Assembly (NCBI GenBank): GCA_003477405.1
Contig: QUDE01000006.1
Location: 1-64,000 of the forward strand
Length of the DNA: 64,000 nt
Origin: Ruminococcaceae bacterium AM07-15
Lineage (GTDB): Bacteria > Bacillota > Clostridia > Oscillospirales > Butyricicoccaceae
Reading direction: 5' to 3'
This document shows, piece by piece, positions 34,700-43,171 of the stretch. Within the stretch, counting starts at the first letter, position 1, and each line of letters starts with the position of its first letter. Under the pieces are notes generated by a model, which saw nothing but the letters and a program-made list of their open reading frames with translations, was not told where the DNA came from and made no database searches. The position numbers were made by a program, and so were the translations under genes.

Positions 34700-36094
34700 T
34701 TACTTGGCGCCCCCTGTGACCTCCAGCAGACACTGGGCGATATAGCCAAAATACTCTTCCTGCACGGTACGCATATCCAGCAGCAGACGATCCTTGGAGA
34801 TGCGGCCGATCACCGGGATGCGGCAGGAGCGCAGCCGGCTTTCCATCTGATCCACTGTGACGCTTTCATGTTCCATGGCCACCGCCCAGGTGGGAAGCAT
34901 CTGGGTGGGCACGCTGCCGCCACCCACCTGGCCTTCCTCTTGAGACAGAGCGCAGGAAAGACCGGGCACCTTTTTCAGACGGCGCAGCAGCCTGTTTCCC
35001 TTGCTGCGCAGTTCATCCATGGACATGGAGAGCATCCGGTAGGTGGGGATCTTCCGGGCGATCTCATCGGGCTCCAGATAGATGCGCAAAGTGGCCTCCA
35101 ACGCGGCCAGAGTCAGTTTGTCGATACGCAGCGCCCGTGTGAGGGGGTTTTTCTTCATGGCGTCCACATATTTCTTTTTACCGATGATGATGCCGGCCTG
35201 AGGCCCGCCCAACAGCTTGTCCCCGCTGAAAGAGGTCACATCGGCTCCGGCGGCCATGGCCTGCTGCACTGTGGGCTCGCTTTCGATGCCGTACTGGGCC
35301 AGATCCACCAGAGCACCGCTGCCCAGGTCGTAGATCACCGGCAGATTATGGCGTTTGCCCATCTCCACCAGTTCTTCCACCGACACTTCCTCTGTAAAGC
35401 CCATGATCTTATAGTTGCTGGTGTGCACCTTGAGGAATGCGGCGGTATCCGGGCCGATGGCGTTTTCATAATCGGAAGGATGGGTTTTGTTGGTGGTACC
35501 TACCTCCAGCAAAGTGGAGTTGCTCTGCTCCATGATCTCGGGCACACGGAAGGAGCCGCCGATCTCCACCAGCTCCCCGCGGGAAACGATGAGCTGCTTG
35601 TTTTTCGCCATGGTGCCCAGCACCAGCATGACGGCGGCGGCATTGTTGTTGACCACCAAAGCGGCTTCTGCCCCGGTGAGGCGGCAGATCAGATCCTCCA
35701 CATGGCTGTACCGGCTGCCCCGGCGTCCCTTTTCGCAATCATATTCCAGGGTGTTGTAGTTTTCCGCCACATCCATGGCGGCCTGGGCGGCCTCATGGCA
35801 CATCACCGCTCTGCCCAGGTTGGTGTGCAGTACGATGCCGGTGCCGTTGATCACCGGCCGCAGGCTCATGCGGCTGTTTTCCTCCACCTGCTGCAGCACC
35901 GCCCGGGTCACCCCTTCCAGGGTCAGATCCGGCTCTTCGCCCCGGAGGATCTGCTCCCGCAGACCGTCCAGCACCTGGCGCACCCCGTCGGTCACCTGGC
36001 TGCGGCCCTCTTCCATGGCTTTTTTCACCTGGGGCTGAGCCAGCACCTCGTCCACCTTGGGGATCGAGCGCAGCAATTCTTTTTTGATCTCCAT
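34700..36094 (-). CDS. selA: L-seryl-tRNA(Sec) selenium transferase
   Basis: A 464-residue PLP enzyme that converts seryl-tRNA(Sec) to selenocysteyl-tRNA(Sec) with selenophosphate. Blocks: LRPVINGTGIVLHTNLGRA, EYDCEKGRRGSRYSH and the PLP-lysine motif SFSGDKLLGGPQAG (near residue 295). Full length. Upstream ribosome binding site is AGGATGAGA. Confidence 0.96.
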   Translation of the reverse strand: MEIKKELLRSIPKVDEVLAQPQVKKAMEEGRSQVTDGVRQVLDGLREQILRGEEPDLTLEGVTRAVLQQVEENSRMSLRPVINGTGIVLHTNLGRAVMCHEAAQAAMDVAENYNTLEYDCEKGRRGSRYSHVEDLICRLTGAEAALVVNNNAAAVMLVLGTMAKNKQLIVSRGELVEIGGSFRVPEIMEQSNSTLLEVGTTNKTHPSDYENAIGPDTAAFLKVHTSNYKIMGFTEEVSVEELVEMGKRHNLPVIYDLGSGALVDLAQYGIESEPTVQQAMAAGADVTSFSGDKLLGGPQAGIIIGKKKYVDAMKKNPLTRALRIDKLTLAALEATLRIYLEPDEIARKIPTYRMLSMSMDELRSKGNRLLRRLKKVPGLSCALSQEEGQVGGGSVPTQMLPTWAVAMEHESVTVDQMESRLRSCRIPVIGRISKDRLLLDMRTVQEEYFGYIAQCLLEVTGGAK

Positions 36095-36202
36095 CTCTAT
36101 CTCATCCTGTCTTTTGAAAATTCATCGTCCCGCCCAAAAGGCGGCCATAGTGCACTTATTATACATCATCCCCAAGCCCTCCCGCAAGGCCGGGGAAACA
36201 GG

Positions 36203-36231
36203 AAAAAAGGCCGGACTTGCCGGCCTTTTTT
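36203..36231. terminator. Terminator separating yedE-yedF-DUF3343 from selA-selB
   Basis: GGCCGG/CCGGCC core flanked by A6 and T6, directly after the DUF3343 stop at 36232. Implies two transcription units. Confidence 0.88.
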
Positions 36232-36468
36232 CTATTCCGCCTGGAAAACGCAGCGGTAACCGCCATTTTCCTCCTGATAAAGCCCTTCCAGATCGGTGGC
36301 CCCTTCCACTTGAGGCTCCTCTTCCTGGGCAAAGCGCACGCACACGCCGCAAGAAGCGCTGAGAGCCCGGGGCACCGGCATCATCTGGGCATTAAGTCCC
36401 TGGCGCTTTTGTTCCCGCTGAAAGGTCAAAGCGCCAAAATGAGTGTAAAATGTGGCGATATAGGTCAC
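36232..36468 (-). CDS. DUF3343 protein (putative Se/S carrier-like)
   Basis: A 78-residue protein with GTG start (AAAAGGAG upstream). Family marks: TYIATFYTHFGALTF at the N-terminus, PVPRALSASCGVCVRF in the middle with two cysteines. DUF3343 proteins travel with YedE, YedF and selenium genes and are suggested to carry selenium or sulfur; the biochemistry is not proved. Third gene of the yedE-yedF run. Confidence 0.85.
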   Translation of the reverse strand: MTYIATFYTHFGALTFQREQKRQGLNAQMMPVPRALSASCGVCVRFAQEEEPQVEGATDLEGLYQEENGGYRCVFQAE

Positions 36469-36494
36469 GGCTGCCGCTCCTTTTCCTTTTGTTT

Positions 36495-36707
36495 TTAACC
36501 GATGGTCAGCTTGAACTCTCCATCCCCTTTTGTGACGGAGACCTTCAGACCTTTATTTTCGGCGAAACGAGTGATATTGTCAACAGCCACTTGATTGTCC
36601 ACCAGCACCTGGGCCTTGTTGCCGTTTTTGCTCAAAGCCTTCTTGGTGAGGATCACAGGTTCGGGGCAGGAACGGCCCCGGGCGTCTACCACATTGTTGT
36701 CAGCCAT
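36495..36707 (-). CDS. yedF: YedF-like sulfurtransferase (TusA family)
   Basis: A 70-residue SirA/TusA-fold protein with DARGRSCPEPVILTKKAL; the cysteine in CPEP is the persulfide or perselenide carrier. Only the TusA domain is present, without the extra C-terminal domain of longer YedF proteins. Between yedE and DUF3343, so a selenium-handling role is likely. Confidence 0.88.
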   Translation of the reverse strand: MADNNVVDARGRSCPEPVILTKKALSKNGNKAQVLVDNQVAVDNITRFAENKGLKVSVTKGDGEFKLTIG

Positions 36708-36719
36708 GATTCTTTCCTC

Positions 36720-37793
36720 CTAGCTGTTCTTTTTCTGTTTCTGGATGTTTACAAAGGCGATGACAGCCACCACCACAAGACCCACGATCACAGCGATCTT
36801 GCCGTTGGGAGTGGGGCCTTCGGCAGAAGCGGCCAGCTTGAAGTTATGGCAGAAAGCAGCGCCCACAAAGAGGCCCAGCACGGTAATGGCGCTGTCGCTG
36901 TTGCCGCTGCCGGCCAGGATCAGCTGACGCAGAGGGCAGCCGCCCAGCAACACGCTGGCAAAACCAACCAGCACCATGCCCAGAGCGTTCCACAGGCCGT
37001 CGGTGTGAGCCACCGGCTGACCGGCAAAGCCCAGAGTGAAGTTGCCTGTGATCAGGTTGCCGATGAGGGCGGCCACGATGATGGCGATAAAGCCCCACAG
37101 CAGATAAAAGTCCTTAAAAAGCACAGCGTCCCGGATACCGCCCACCATGCAAAGGCGGGTCTTCTGGGCCAGTGCGCCCACCACCAGACCGGCGGCCAGA
37201 GCCAGCAGCAGAGGGGCCCGCATGGAGCCAGGGCCTTCTGTGCTGAAATAGATCACAGGAGGCGCGGCCACCACCAGCACCAGAAGGGCCACATTGATGG
37301 CGGAAATCATGCCGCCTTCCAGAGGGCTCTGCTCATAGGTGCGCCGCAGGCTGAAGCCCTGGTTCAGGCAGAAAATACCGGCCAGGATGCCCACCACAAA
37401 ACCTACCAGGCCCACAACAGCATTCAGATCGCCGCCGGCGATGCGCAGCACCATCCGCAGGGGGCAGCCCAAAAACATCAGCGCACCCACCATGACGAAA
37501 AAGCCCAGCACAAACCGGGTGACGGGAGAAGAGCCTCCCTGAGCCTTGAATTCCTTGCCGGCCACCGACATAATCAAAGCGCCCAGCACCAGACCGATGA
37601 TCTCCGGCCGGATGTACTGCACGATACCGGCCTGATGCATTCCCACGCCGCCGGCGATATCCCGGATAAAGCAGGCGATGCAGAATCCCATGTTCTTGGG
37701 ATTGCCGTTGGCCACCAGCACCACCGAAATGGCGCCGATGATCAAACCGGTGAGGATCATCCATAGCGTCTTTTTGTTTTTCACGTTCTTCAT
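36720..37793 (-). CDS. yedE: Selenium metabolism membrane protein YedE
   Basis: A 357-residue membrane protein with about ten hydrophobic segments and the YeeE/YedE motifs FLGCPLRMVLRIAGGD and LLGGCPLRQLILAGSG, with cysteines in each GCPLR. The family moves sulfur or selenium species across the membrane. Start: ATG at 37793 follows GAAGGGG too closely; a GTG at 37784 has better spacing and may be the true start. Confidence 0.87.
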   Translation of the reverse strand: MKNVKNKKTLWMILTGLIIGAISVVLVANGNPKNMGFCIACFIRDIAGGVGMHQAGIVQYIRPEIIGLVLGALIMSVAGKEFKAQGGSSPVTRFVLGFFVMVGALMFLGCPLRMVLRIAGGDLNAVVGLVGFVVGILAGIFCLNQGFSLRRTYEQSPLEGGMISAINVALLVLVVAAPPVIYFSTEGPGSMRAPLLLALAAGLVVGALAQKTRLCMVGGIRDAVLFKDFYLLWGFIAIIVAALIGNLITGNFTLGFAGQPVAHTDGLWNALGMVLVGFASVLLGGCPLRQLILAGSGNSDSAITVLGLFVGAAFCHNFKLAASAEGPTPNGKIAVIVGLVVVAVIAFVNIQKQKKNS

Positions 37794-37863
37794 TCCCCTT
37801 CTTTTCTCTTGGGGCCTGCGCCCCATTGATTTCTCCGCCCATTTTATCCCATACCTTCCCAAA

Positions 37864-37891
37864 TGTATAATACTTATTTTTGATATTTCAA
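37864..37891 (-). promoter_or_regulatory. Promoter of yedE operon
   Basis: Minus-strand TTGAAA (37886-37891), 16-nt spacer, TATACA (37864-37869). Just upstream is a direct repeat GATATTT-CAAAT-GATATTT that could be an operator. Confidence 0.55.
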
Positions 37892-37943
37892 ATGATATTT
37901 ATAGATTTTATCAATAAACATGGTCTTGTCCCCGCCTTTCATG

Positions 37944-37995
37944 TATAATAAGGGTACATCTGGACGGGCCGTGTCCCTTTGGGACGAAACGGCCC
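37944..37995 (+). promoter_or_regulatory. -10 box and leader hairpin before the desulfurase gene
   Basis: TATAAT at 37944-37949, then a strong hairpin GGGCCGtGTCCC ttt GGGACgaaACGGCCC (37966-37995) followed by TTTTATT, only 20 nt before the GTG start. It looks like an attenuator-type terminator close to the transcript start. Confidence 0.5.
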
Positions 37996-38014
37996 TTTTA
38001 TTGGAGGGTTTATC

Positions 38015-39169
38015 GTGGAGAAAATCTATTTTGACAACGGCAGCACCTCCTTCCCCAAAGCCCCTGGGGTGGGAGACGCGATCCGGGATATCATCGAGCA
38101 CGGGGCCTACAACATCAACCGGGGCGGCTATGAAGGCGCCTACGAAGTGGCCGACATGGTGCTCACCACCCGGGAACAGCTGTGCCGTCTGTTTCATTTT
38201 TCAGAATCCCGCAATGTGGTCTTCACCCCCAGCATCACCTACTCCCTCAACTATGTGATCAAGGGCCTGCTCAAGCCGGGAGATCATGTGATCGTCAGCT
38301 CCATGGAGCACAACGGCATGATGCGCCCTCTGGTGCAGATGGCCCATGCGGGCGTGACCTTTGACGCCGCTCAGGCCGACCGGGACGGGATGCTGGACCC
38401 CCAGAAGGTGGAGGATCTGATTCGCCCCAACACCCGGGCCGTGATGATGCTCCACGCCTCCAATCTGTGCGGCACCATGCTGCCCATCCAGCAGGTGGGC
38501 GAGATCTGCGCCCGCCATGGCCTGATTTTTGTGGTGGACACCGCCCAGACCGCCGGTGTCTTTCCCATCGACATGGAAAAAATGCACATCGACGCTTTGT
38601 GCTTCACCGGCCACAAAGGCCTGCGGGGTCCTCAGGGCGTGGGCGGCATGCTGCTGCGGGACGAGCTGTGCTCTCAGATGACCCCTCTCATCTCCGGCGG
38701 CACCGGCTCCCGCAGCGACAGCGAAGAAGTGCCCGACTTCATGCCCGACCGGTTTGAATCGGGCACCATGAATCTGCCGGGCATTGCCGGACTCCACCGG
38801 GCCCTTACCTATCTGGAGGAATACGGCATTGAAAACATCGCCCGGCAGGAGCTTGCCATCTGCCAACGGTTCATCGACGGCGCTCTCACTCTGCCTGACA
38901 CCCGTGTGGTGGGCAAGCTGGATACCCAGGACCGGGCCGCTATTGTTTCCCTGGACTTTCAGAAGATGGACAATGCGGAAGTCTCCTTCCTGCTGGACAA
39001 CCAGTATGGCGTCATGACCCGCTGCGGCCTGCACTGTGCCCCCCGGGCCCACAAGAGCCTGGGCACCTTCCCCCAAGGCACCGTCCGCTTCTCCTTCAGC
39101 CATCACAACACCCCGGAAGAAGTGGATACCTGCATCGAAGGTCTGCGGAAGATCCTCACCCAGGGCTAA
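38015..39169 (+). CDS. Cysteine desulfurase / selenocysteine lyase-like protein
   Basis: A 384-residue class-V aminotransferase. [17 protein letters not shown]-terminus, PLP lysine in [13 protein letters not shown] (near residue 200) and a catalytic cysteine in [16 protein letters not shown] near residue 340. This type often sits beside selD and is thought to supply selenide or sulfide. GTG start at 38015 with GGAGGG 6 nt upstream; an earlier in-frame start would lie inside the leader hairpin. Convergent with selD. Confidence 0.88.
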   Translation: MEKIYFDNGSTSFPKAPGVGDAIRDIIEHGAYNINRGGYEGAYEVADMVLTTREQLCRLFHFSESRNVVFTPSITYSLNYVIKGLLKPGDHVIVSSMEHNGMMRPLVQMAHAGVTFDAAQADRDGMLDPQKVEDLIRPNTRAVMMLHASNLCGTMLPIQQVGEICARHGLIFVVDTAQTAGVFPIDMEKMHIDALCFTGHKGLRGPQGVGGMLLRDELCSQMTPLISGGTGSRSDSEEVPDFMPDRFESGTMNLPGIAGLHRALTYLEEYGIENIARQELAICQRFIDGALTLPDTRVVGKLDTQDRAAIVSLDFQKMDNAEVSFLLDNQYGVMTRCGLHCAPRAHKSLGTFPQGTVRFSFSHHNTPEEVDTCIEGLRKILTQG

Positions 39170-39181
39170 AGCAAACAAAAA

Positions 39182-39205
39182 AGCGGGACCCACACGGGTC
39201 CCGCT
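39182..39205 (-). terminator. Terminator downstream of selD
   Basis: AGCGGGACCC/GGGTCCCGCT with TTTTTTG on the minus strand. The 190-nt gap up to selD also holds an inverted repeat CGAAAAAGTG/CACTTTTTCG (39215-39242). Confidence 0.75.
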
Positions 39206-39397
39206 CTAGCGTGTCGAAAAAGTGTCAAAAGCCACTTTTTCGAATTTTTGCAAGGGTCTGCGTGCAGCCATTTGGCCACACTTGCCCCTCTCGATCCGCA
39301 AAAATCCACGCACAGGTCGCGGCTTTTTGCAAATCAATAGGGGGTAAAACAAACAATCTCTTTTCGCTGTTGGGTCGCTCAGCAGCCCAAATGCTTT

Positions 39398-40435
39398 TTA
39401 CTTCACCACGATGCTCTTGCCGTCAAAGGGCTTCACATACCCCACCAAGCGGGCGTCGCCGGTGAACTCTTCCAGCTGACGCAGCAGCTCCGGCGCTTTG
39501 TGCTCCGGCAGGGAGATGAGCAGACCGCCGGCGGTCTGAGGATCGTAGAGCACATCGCTCAGCTCCAGAGACACCCCAGCTCCCATCTCCACATCGTCCT
39601 GGAGATAGCCCCGGTTGTTATAGGCCCCGCCGGGGATGATCCCCTCCTGGGCCAGCTCCAGGGCCTTCTTTTCCACCGGCACCCGGCGGGAATCGATGAC
39701 CAGCGTCATGCCGCTGCCAGCCGCCATCTCATAGGCATGGCCCAGAAAGCCAAAACCGGTGATGTCGGTGCAGGCATGAGCCCCCACCCGGACCATGCAG
39801 TCCCGGGCGTATTTGTTCAGGGTGGTCATCAGCTCCACCATGCGCTTATATTCCCCATCTGTCAGAAGATCGGCTTTGCCGCCGGTGGACAGAATGCCGG
39901 TGCCCAGACTCTTTGTGAGCACCAGGGCGTCTCCCACCTGGCATCCGGCGTTGGTCAGCACATCCTTGGGATGGATGAAGCCGGTGACGCACAGGCCGTA
40001 TTTGGGCTCTTCGTCTTCGATGGTGTGGCCGCCGGCAATGATGGCGCCGGCCTCCTGCACTTTGGCATAGCCGCCCGCCAGAATCTCGCCCATGATGCTC
40101 ACCGGCAGACAGGAAGGGAAGCAGATGAGGTTCATGGCCGTAGCCGGAGTGGAGCCCATGGCGTATACATCGCTGAGGGAATTGGTGGCCGCGATCTGGC
40201 CGAATACATAGGGGTCGTCCACCATGGGGGGAAAGAAGTCCACTGTCTGCACAATGGCCAGATCCTCCCGCACCTTGTAAACGGCGGCATCGTCGCTGGA
40301 GTCAAACCCCACCAGCAGATTTTCGTCCTGGAATTTGGGCAATTTGGCAAGGACATCATTGAGGACACCCGGTCCTATCTTGGATGCTCACCCACCGCTT
40401 TTGGTCAGCTCAGTGAGCCTGGGTTTTCCGTTCAT
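39398..40435 (-). CDS. selD: Selenide, water dikinase; itself a selenoprotein (Sec16)
   Basis: A 345-residue SelD when the UGA at 40388-40390 is read as Sec16. The N-terminal part ELTKSGGU-ASKIGPG places Sec at the catalytic Cys position of E. coli SelD, three residues before the essential Lys19. Then PKFQDENLLVGFDSSDDAAVYK and IIAGGHTIEDEEPKYG follow. Makes selenophosphate from selenide and ATP. Without Sec decoding a false start at PKFQDE would be called. A SECIS-like hairpin sits 11 nt after the UGA. Confidence 0.95.
40362..40376 (-). promoter_or_regulatory. SECIS-like hairpin of selD
   Basis: In the mRNA: AGGAC CGGGU GUCCU, a 5-bp stem with a G-rich loop, 11 nt after the UGA. The spacing is identical to that in grdB. 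Confidence 0.7.
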
Positions 40436-40562
40436 CGCCATTACCGCCTTTCTCTTTTGTTTTCACCGGCCGCGGGCCGATGTCATTGCATATCATATCG
40501 CAACAAACCGCTCTTGGCAAGGGATAACCTTGCGGGAAGCCACAATGAAAGGAAGCCTGATT

Positions 40563-41477
40563 ATGCATTTCAAGCAACTGGAAGCCTTTGTGAATGTGAT
40601 CAAATTCAAAAGCTTTTCCAAGGCGGCGGAGGAAATCTATCTTTCCCAGCCCACCATCAGCGCCCACATCAGCGCATTGGAAAGCGAATTTGGCACAAAG
40701 CTCATCATCCGCTCCACCAAGGAAGTCTACCCTTCCAAGGCGGGAAAAATCTTCTACGAATACGCCAGCGAAATGCTGCGGATGCGGGACAAAGCCATTT
40801 TGTCGGTGAAAAGCTGCGCCACCGATATCCGGGGCACACTGGAAATCGCCGCTTCCACCGTCCCCTCCCAGTATCTCCTCCCCGAGCTTCTGCCCCAGAT
40901 GGCCAAGGACTATCCCAACCTGTTTTTTGAGCTGAAGCAATATGACAGCCGGGAAGTGGCCAACCACATCATCAACATGGACGCCGAAATCGGCATCGTG
41001 GGAACCCAGCTGGAAAAGAACAAATGCGTCTTTGAGCCCTTTGCCTCCGATCAGCTGGTGCTCATCACCCCCAACCTGGAAAAATACCGGGAACTGAAGG
41101 GAAATTTCCCTCTGTCCATGCTGAAAAAGGAGCCTTTCATCCTACGGGAATACGGTTCCGGTACCCGGAAGGAAACCGAGGAATCCCTGAGCAATATGGG
41201 TGTGGACCCCAAATCCCTCCACCTCATCGCCCAGATGGACAGCACCGAAAGCATCAAACAGGCGGTCTCCAAGGGACTGGGCGTCTCCATCACCTCCCGC
41301 ATCGCCGCAGAGGATTACGCCCGCTTCGGCCTGCTTCTGATTTTCGATCTGAAAAGCGAATTTCTAAAGCGGAAATTCTATTTTGTCTACCACAAGGACC
41401 GTCCCCTCTCCCCGGCAGCTGAAGCCTTTATGAAATTTGCCCGGGACTATTTTGAGCAGCATCCGGAAAAAGCCTGA
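40563..41477 (+). CDS. LysR-family regulator linked to selenium metabolism
   Basis: A 304-residue LysR-type protein: N-terminal winged HTH (FKSFSKAAEEIYLSQPTISAHI, residues 15-36) and a periplasmic-binding-like effector domain. Start at MHFKQLEAF, with AAGGAAG about 10 nt upstream. It is divergent from selD with a 127-nt gap that contains a TGCATATCATATCGCA partial dyad, typical of a LysR target. LysR proteins of this kind are known beside selenium genes in Clostridia; the effector is unknown. Confidence 0.87.
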   Translation: MHFKQLEAFVNVIKFKSFSKAAEEIYLSQPTISAHISALESEFGTKLIIRSTKEVYPSKAGKIFYEYASEMLRMRDKAILSVKSCATDIRGTLEIAASTVPSQYLLPELLPQMAKDYPNLFFELKQYDSREVANHIINMDAEIGIVGTQLEKNKCVFEPFASDQLVLITPNLEKYRELKGNFPLSMLKKEPFILREYGSGTRKETEESLSNMGVDPKSLHLIAQMDSTESIKQAVSKGLGVSITSRIAAEDYARFGLLLIFDLKSEFLKRKFYFVYHKDRPLSPAAEAFMKFARDYFEQHPEKA

Positions 41478-41528
41478 TCTTCTTTCTCTGGGCGCATGGA
41501 CTGCGCCAGGAGAGTTTCACGGCACAAG

Positions 41529-41576
41529 AAAAGCGCAGCCTGACCTTTGTCTATAAACAAGGTTGGCTGCGCTTTT
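41529..41576. terminator. Bidirectional terminator
   Basis: AAAAGCGCAGCC/GGCTGCGCTTTT outer stem with an inner CCTTTGT/ACAAGG stem and T-run. Serves LysR (plus) and the DUF188 gene (minus). Confidence 0.88.
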
Positions 41577-41586
41577 ATTTTTTTGC

Positions 41587-42024
41587 CTATTGGGAGGCTT
41601 CCAGCAGCTTGCGGAACACCTGTTCAAACAGCGCATCCTGGGCCTTTTCCCGCTTTTTCGGCCCTCGGGTTCGTCCACCACCCCGGCGGACCTTCTGCCC
41701 CACATGACGGGAAAAGAGCAGCCCTTGGATATTTTCTCCGGTGAACAAAAGTCCATCCTGATTGATAGCCCGGCATCCCTTTCCCAGGGCCAGGGCCGCC
41801 ACCCCATAATCCTGGGTCACAACAATGTCCCCTTTTGCCATTTCGTTGGCCAGGCGCAGATCGGCACTGTCCCGCCCTTTGTCCACCGTGATCACCCGGC
41901 TATATCCGTCATCGATCCGGTGGCTGGTGTCGGTGACCATCACCAGGGGGATATGCTTTTCCCGGCATAGCCTGACGATGATCTCCCGCACTGGGCAGGC
42001 GTCGGCATCCACCAAAACCCTCAA
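41587..42024 (-). CDS. YaiI/YqxD family protein (DUF188)
   Basis: A 145-residue protein with the DUF188 marks VDADACPVREII, DKGRDSADLRLAN and DIVVTQDYGVAALAL. A PIN-like fold has been proposed for the family; the role is unknown. It starts at TTG with AGAAAGGAGGGGG upstream, just after the mrp terminator. Confidence 0.9.
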   Translation of the reverse strand: MRVLVDADACPVREIIVRLCREKHIPLVMVTDTSHRIDDGYSRVITVDKGRDSADLRLANEMAKGDIVVTQDYGVAALALGKGCRAINQDGLLFTGENIQGLLFSRHVGQKVRRGGGRTRGPKKREKAQDALFEQVFRKLLEASQ

Positions 42025-42046
42025 GCAGCCCCCTCCTTTCTGAGAA

Positions 42047-42074
42047 AAAGCGGCAGCCGGTTGGCCGCCGCTTT
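42047..42074 (-). terminator. Terminator of the Mrp-type ATPase gene
   Basis: AAAGCGGC/GCCGCTTT arms with T-run on the minus strand, 14 nt past the stop at 42088. Confidence 0.75.
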
Positions 42075-42087
42075 GCTGTTTTGCTTT

Positions 42088-42948
42088 TTAGAAATCTTCG
42101 TCCTCTTCCAGATCCCAGTTCTGGAAATCCTCCACCATTTTCACGGCCTTGTCCAGGAAATCACCCTCAAAATCCTGGATCTTACCGGCGTCGCACAAAG
42201 CGGCCAGCTTGGGATTGATGGGCATCTGAGCCAGCAGGGGCAGACCTTCTTCTGCGGCGGCTTGAGCGGTTTTGCTCTCGCCATAGATCATGATCTTCTT
42301 GCCGCAGTCGGGGCACTCCACATAGCTCATGTTCTCCACTACGCCGATGACGGGCACATCCATCAGCTGGGCCATTTTCATGGCCTTTTTCACGATCATG
42401 CTCACCAGTTCCTGGGGAGAGGTGACGATGATGATGCCGTCCACAGGCAGGGACTGGAACACCGTCAGGGGCACATCACCGGTTCCCGGAGGCATGTCCA
42501 CGAACATAAAGTCCACATCCCCCCACACCACATCGGTCCAGAACTGCTTGACGGTGGTGGCGATCACCGGGCCACGCCACACCACAGGATCGCTTTCATG
42601 CTCCAGCAGCAGGTTGATGGACATCAGATCCACGCCGCTTTCGCTGTGGGCCGGCAGAATGCCCTGGCCATTGCCCCGGGCCTTTTCATGAACACCGAAG
42701 ATCTGGGGAATGGAGGGGCCGGTGATGTCGGCGTCCAGCACGGCGGCCTTATAGCCCTTTCTCTGCATGGACACCGCCAGAAGAGAAGTGACCAGGCTCT
42801 TGCCTACGCCACCCTTACCGCTGACGACGCCAATGACTTTGTTGACACGGCTGCCCGGATTGGGTTTTTCCACCATATTCCGGGGAGAATTGCGTTCCCC
42901 GCAGTTTTGGCTGCAAGTTTCGCAGTTGTGTGTGCACCCTTCGCTCAT
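42088..42948 (-). CDS. Mrp/NBP35-family Fe-S cluster carrier ATPase
   Basis: A 286-residue P-loop ATPase: VVSGKGGVGKSLVTSLLA (deviant Walker A, residues 42-58), VDMPPGTGDVPLT, and a late CPDCGKK. The N-terminus carries an extra Cys-rich segment CTHNCETCSQNC, as in NBP35 and many clostridial Mrp proteins. Probably assembles or carries [4Fe-4S] clusters, for which the hydrogenases and dehydratases here would be customers. AAGGAGG precedes ATG. Confidence 0.9.
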   Translation of the reverse strand: MSEGCTHNCETCSQNCGERNSPRNMVEKPNPGSRVNKVIGVVSGKGGVGKSLVTSLLAVSMQRKGYKAAVLDADITGPSIPQIFGVHEKARGNGQGILPAHSESGVDLMSINLLLEHESDPVVWRGPVIATTVKQFWTDVVWGDVDFMFVDMPPGTGDVPLTVFQSLPVDGIIIVTSPQELVSMIVKKAMKMAQLMDVPVIGVVENMSYVECPDCGKKIMIYGESKTAQAAAEEGLPLLAQMPINPKLAALCDAGKIQDFEGDFLDKAVKMVEDFQNWDLEEDEDF

Positions 42949-43171
42949 GGAATGTGCGCCTCCTTACTTATGAGATAAAGTATCGCATAAACTGCATTTT
43001 CCATTTGTTTACCGCCGGGGCCTTCCGGCTCCCCTATTATAACCCCTCCTGGGAAAAGCCGCAAGTGGGGAAAAATCCCCGGGAATTTGGGAAAACCGGT
43101 TCTTTTTTCCCTCGCTATGTGCTACAATGGCACAGACAGAAACTTTGACCCATATCCCAAGGAGGACTGCT

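Noticed and set aside
32954..36259. 1101-codon open frame antisense to selA and selB
   Set aside because: His/Gln-rich low-complexity product without a start signal; selA and selB are certain on the other strand.
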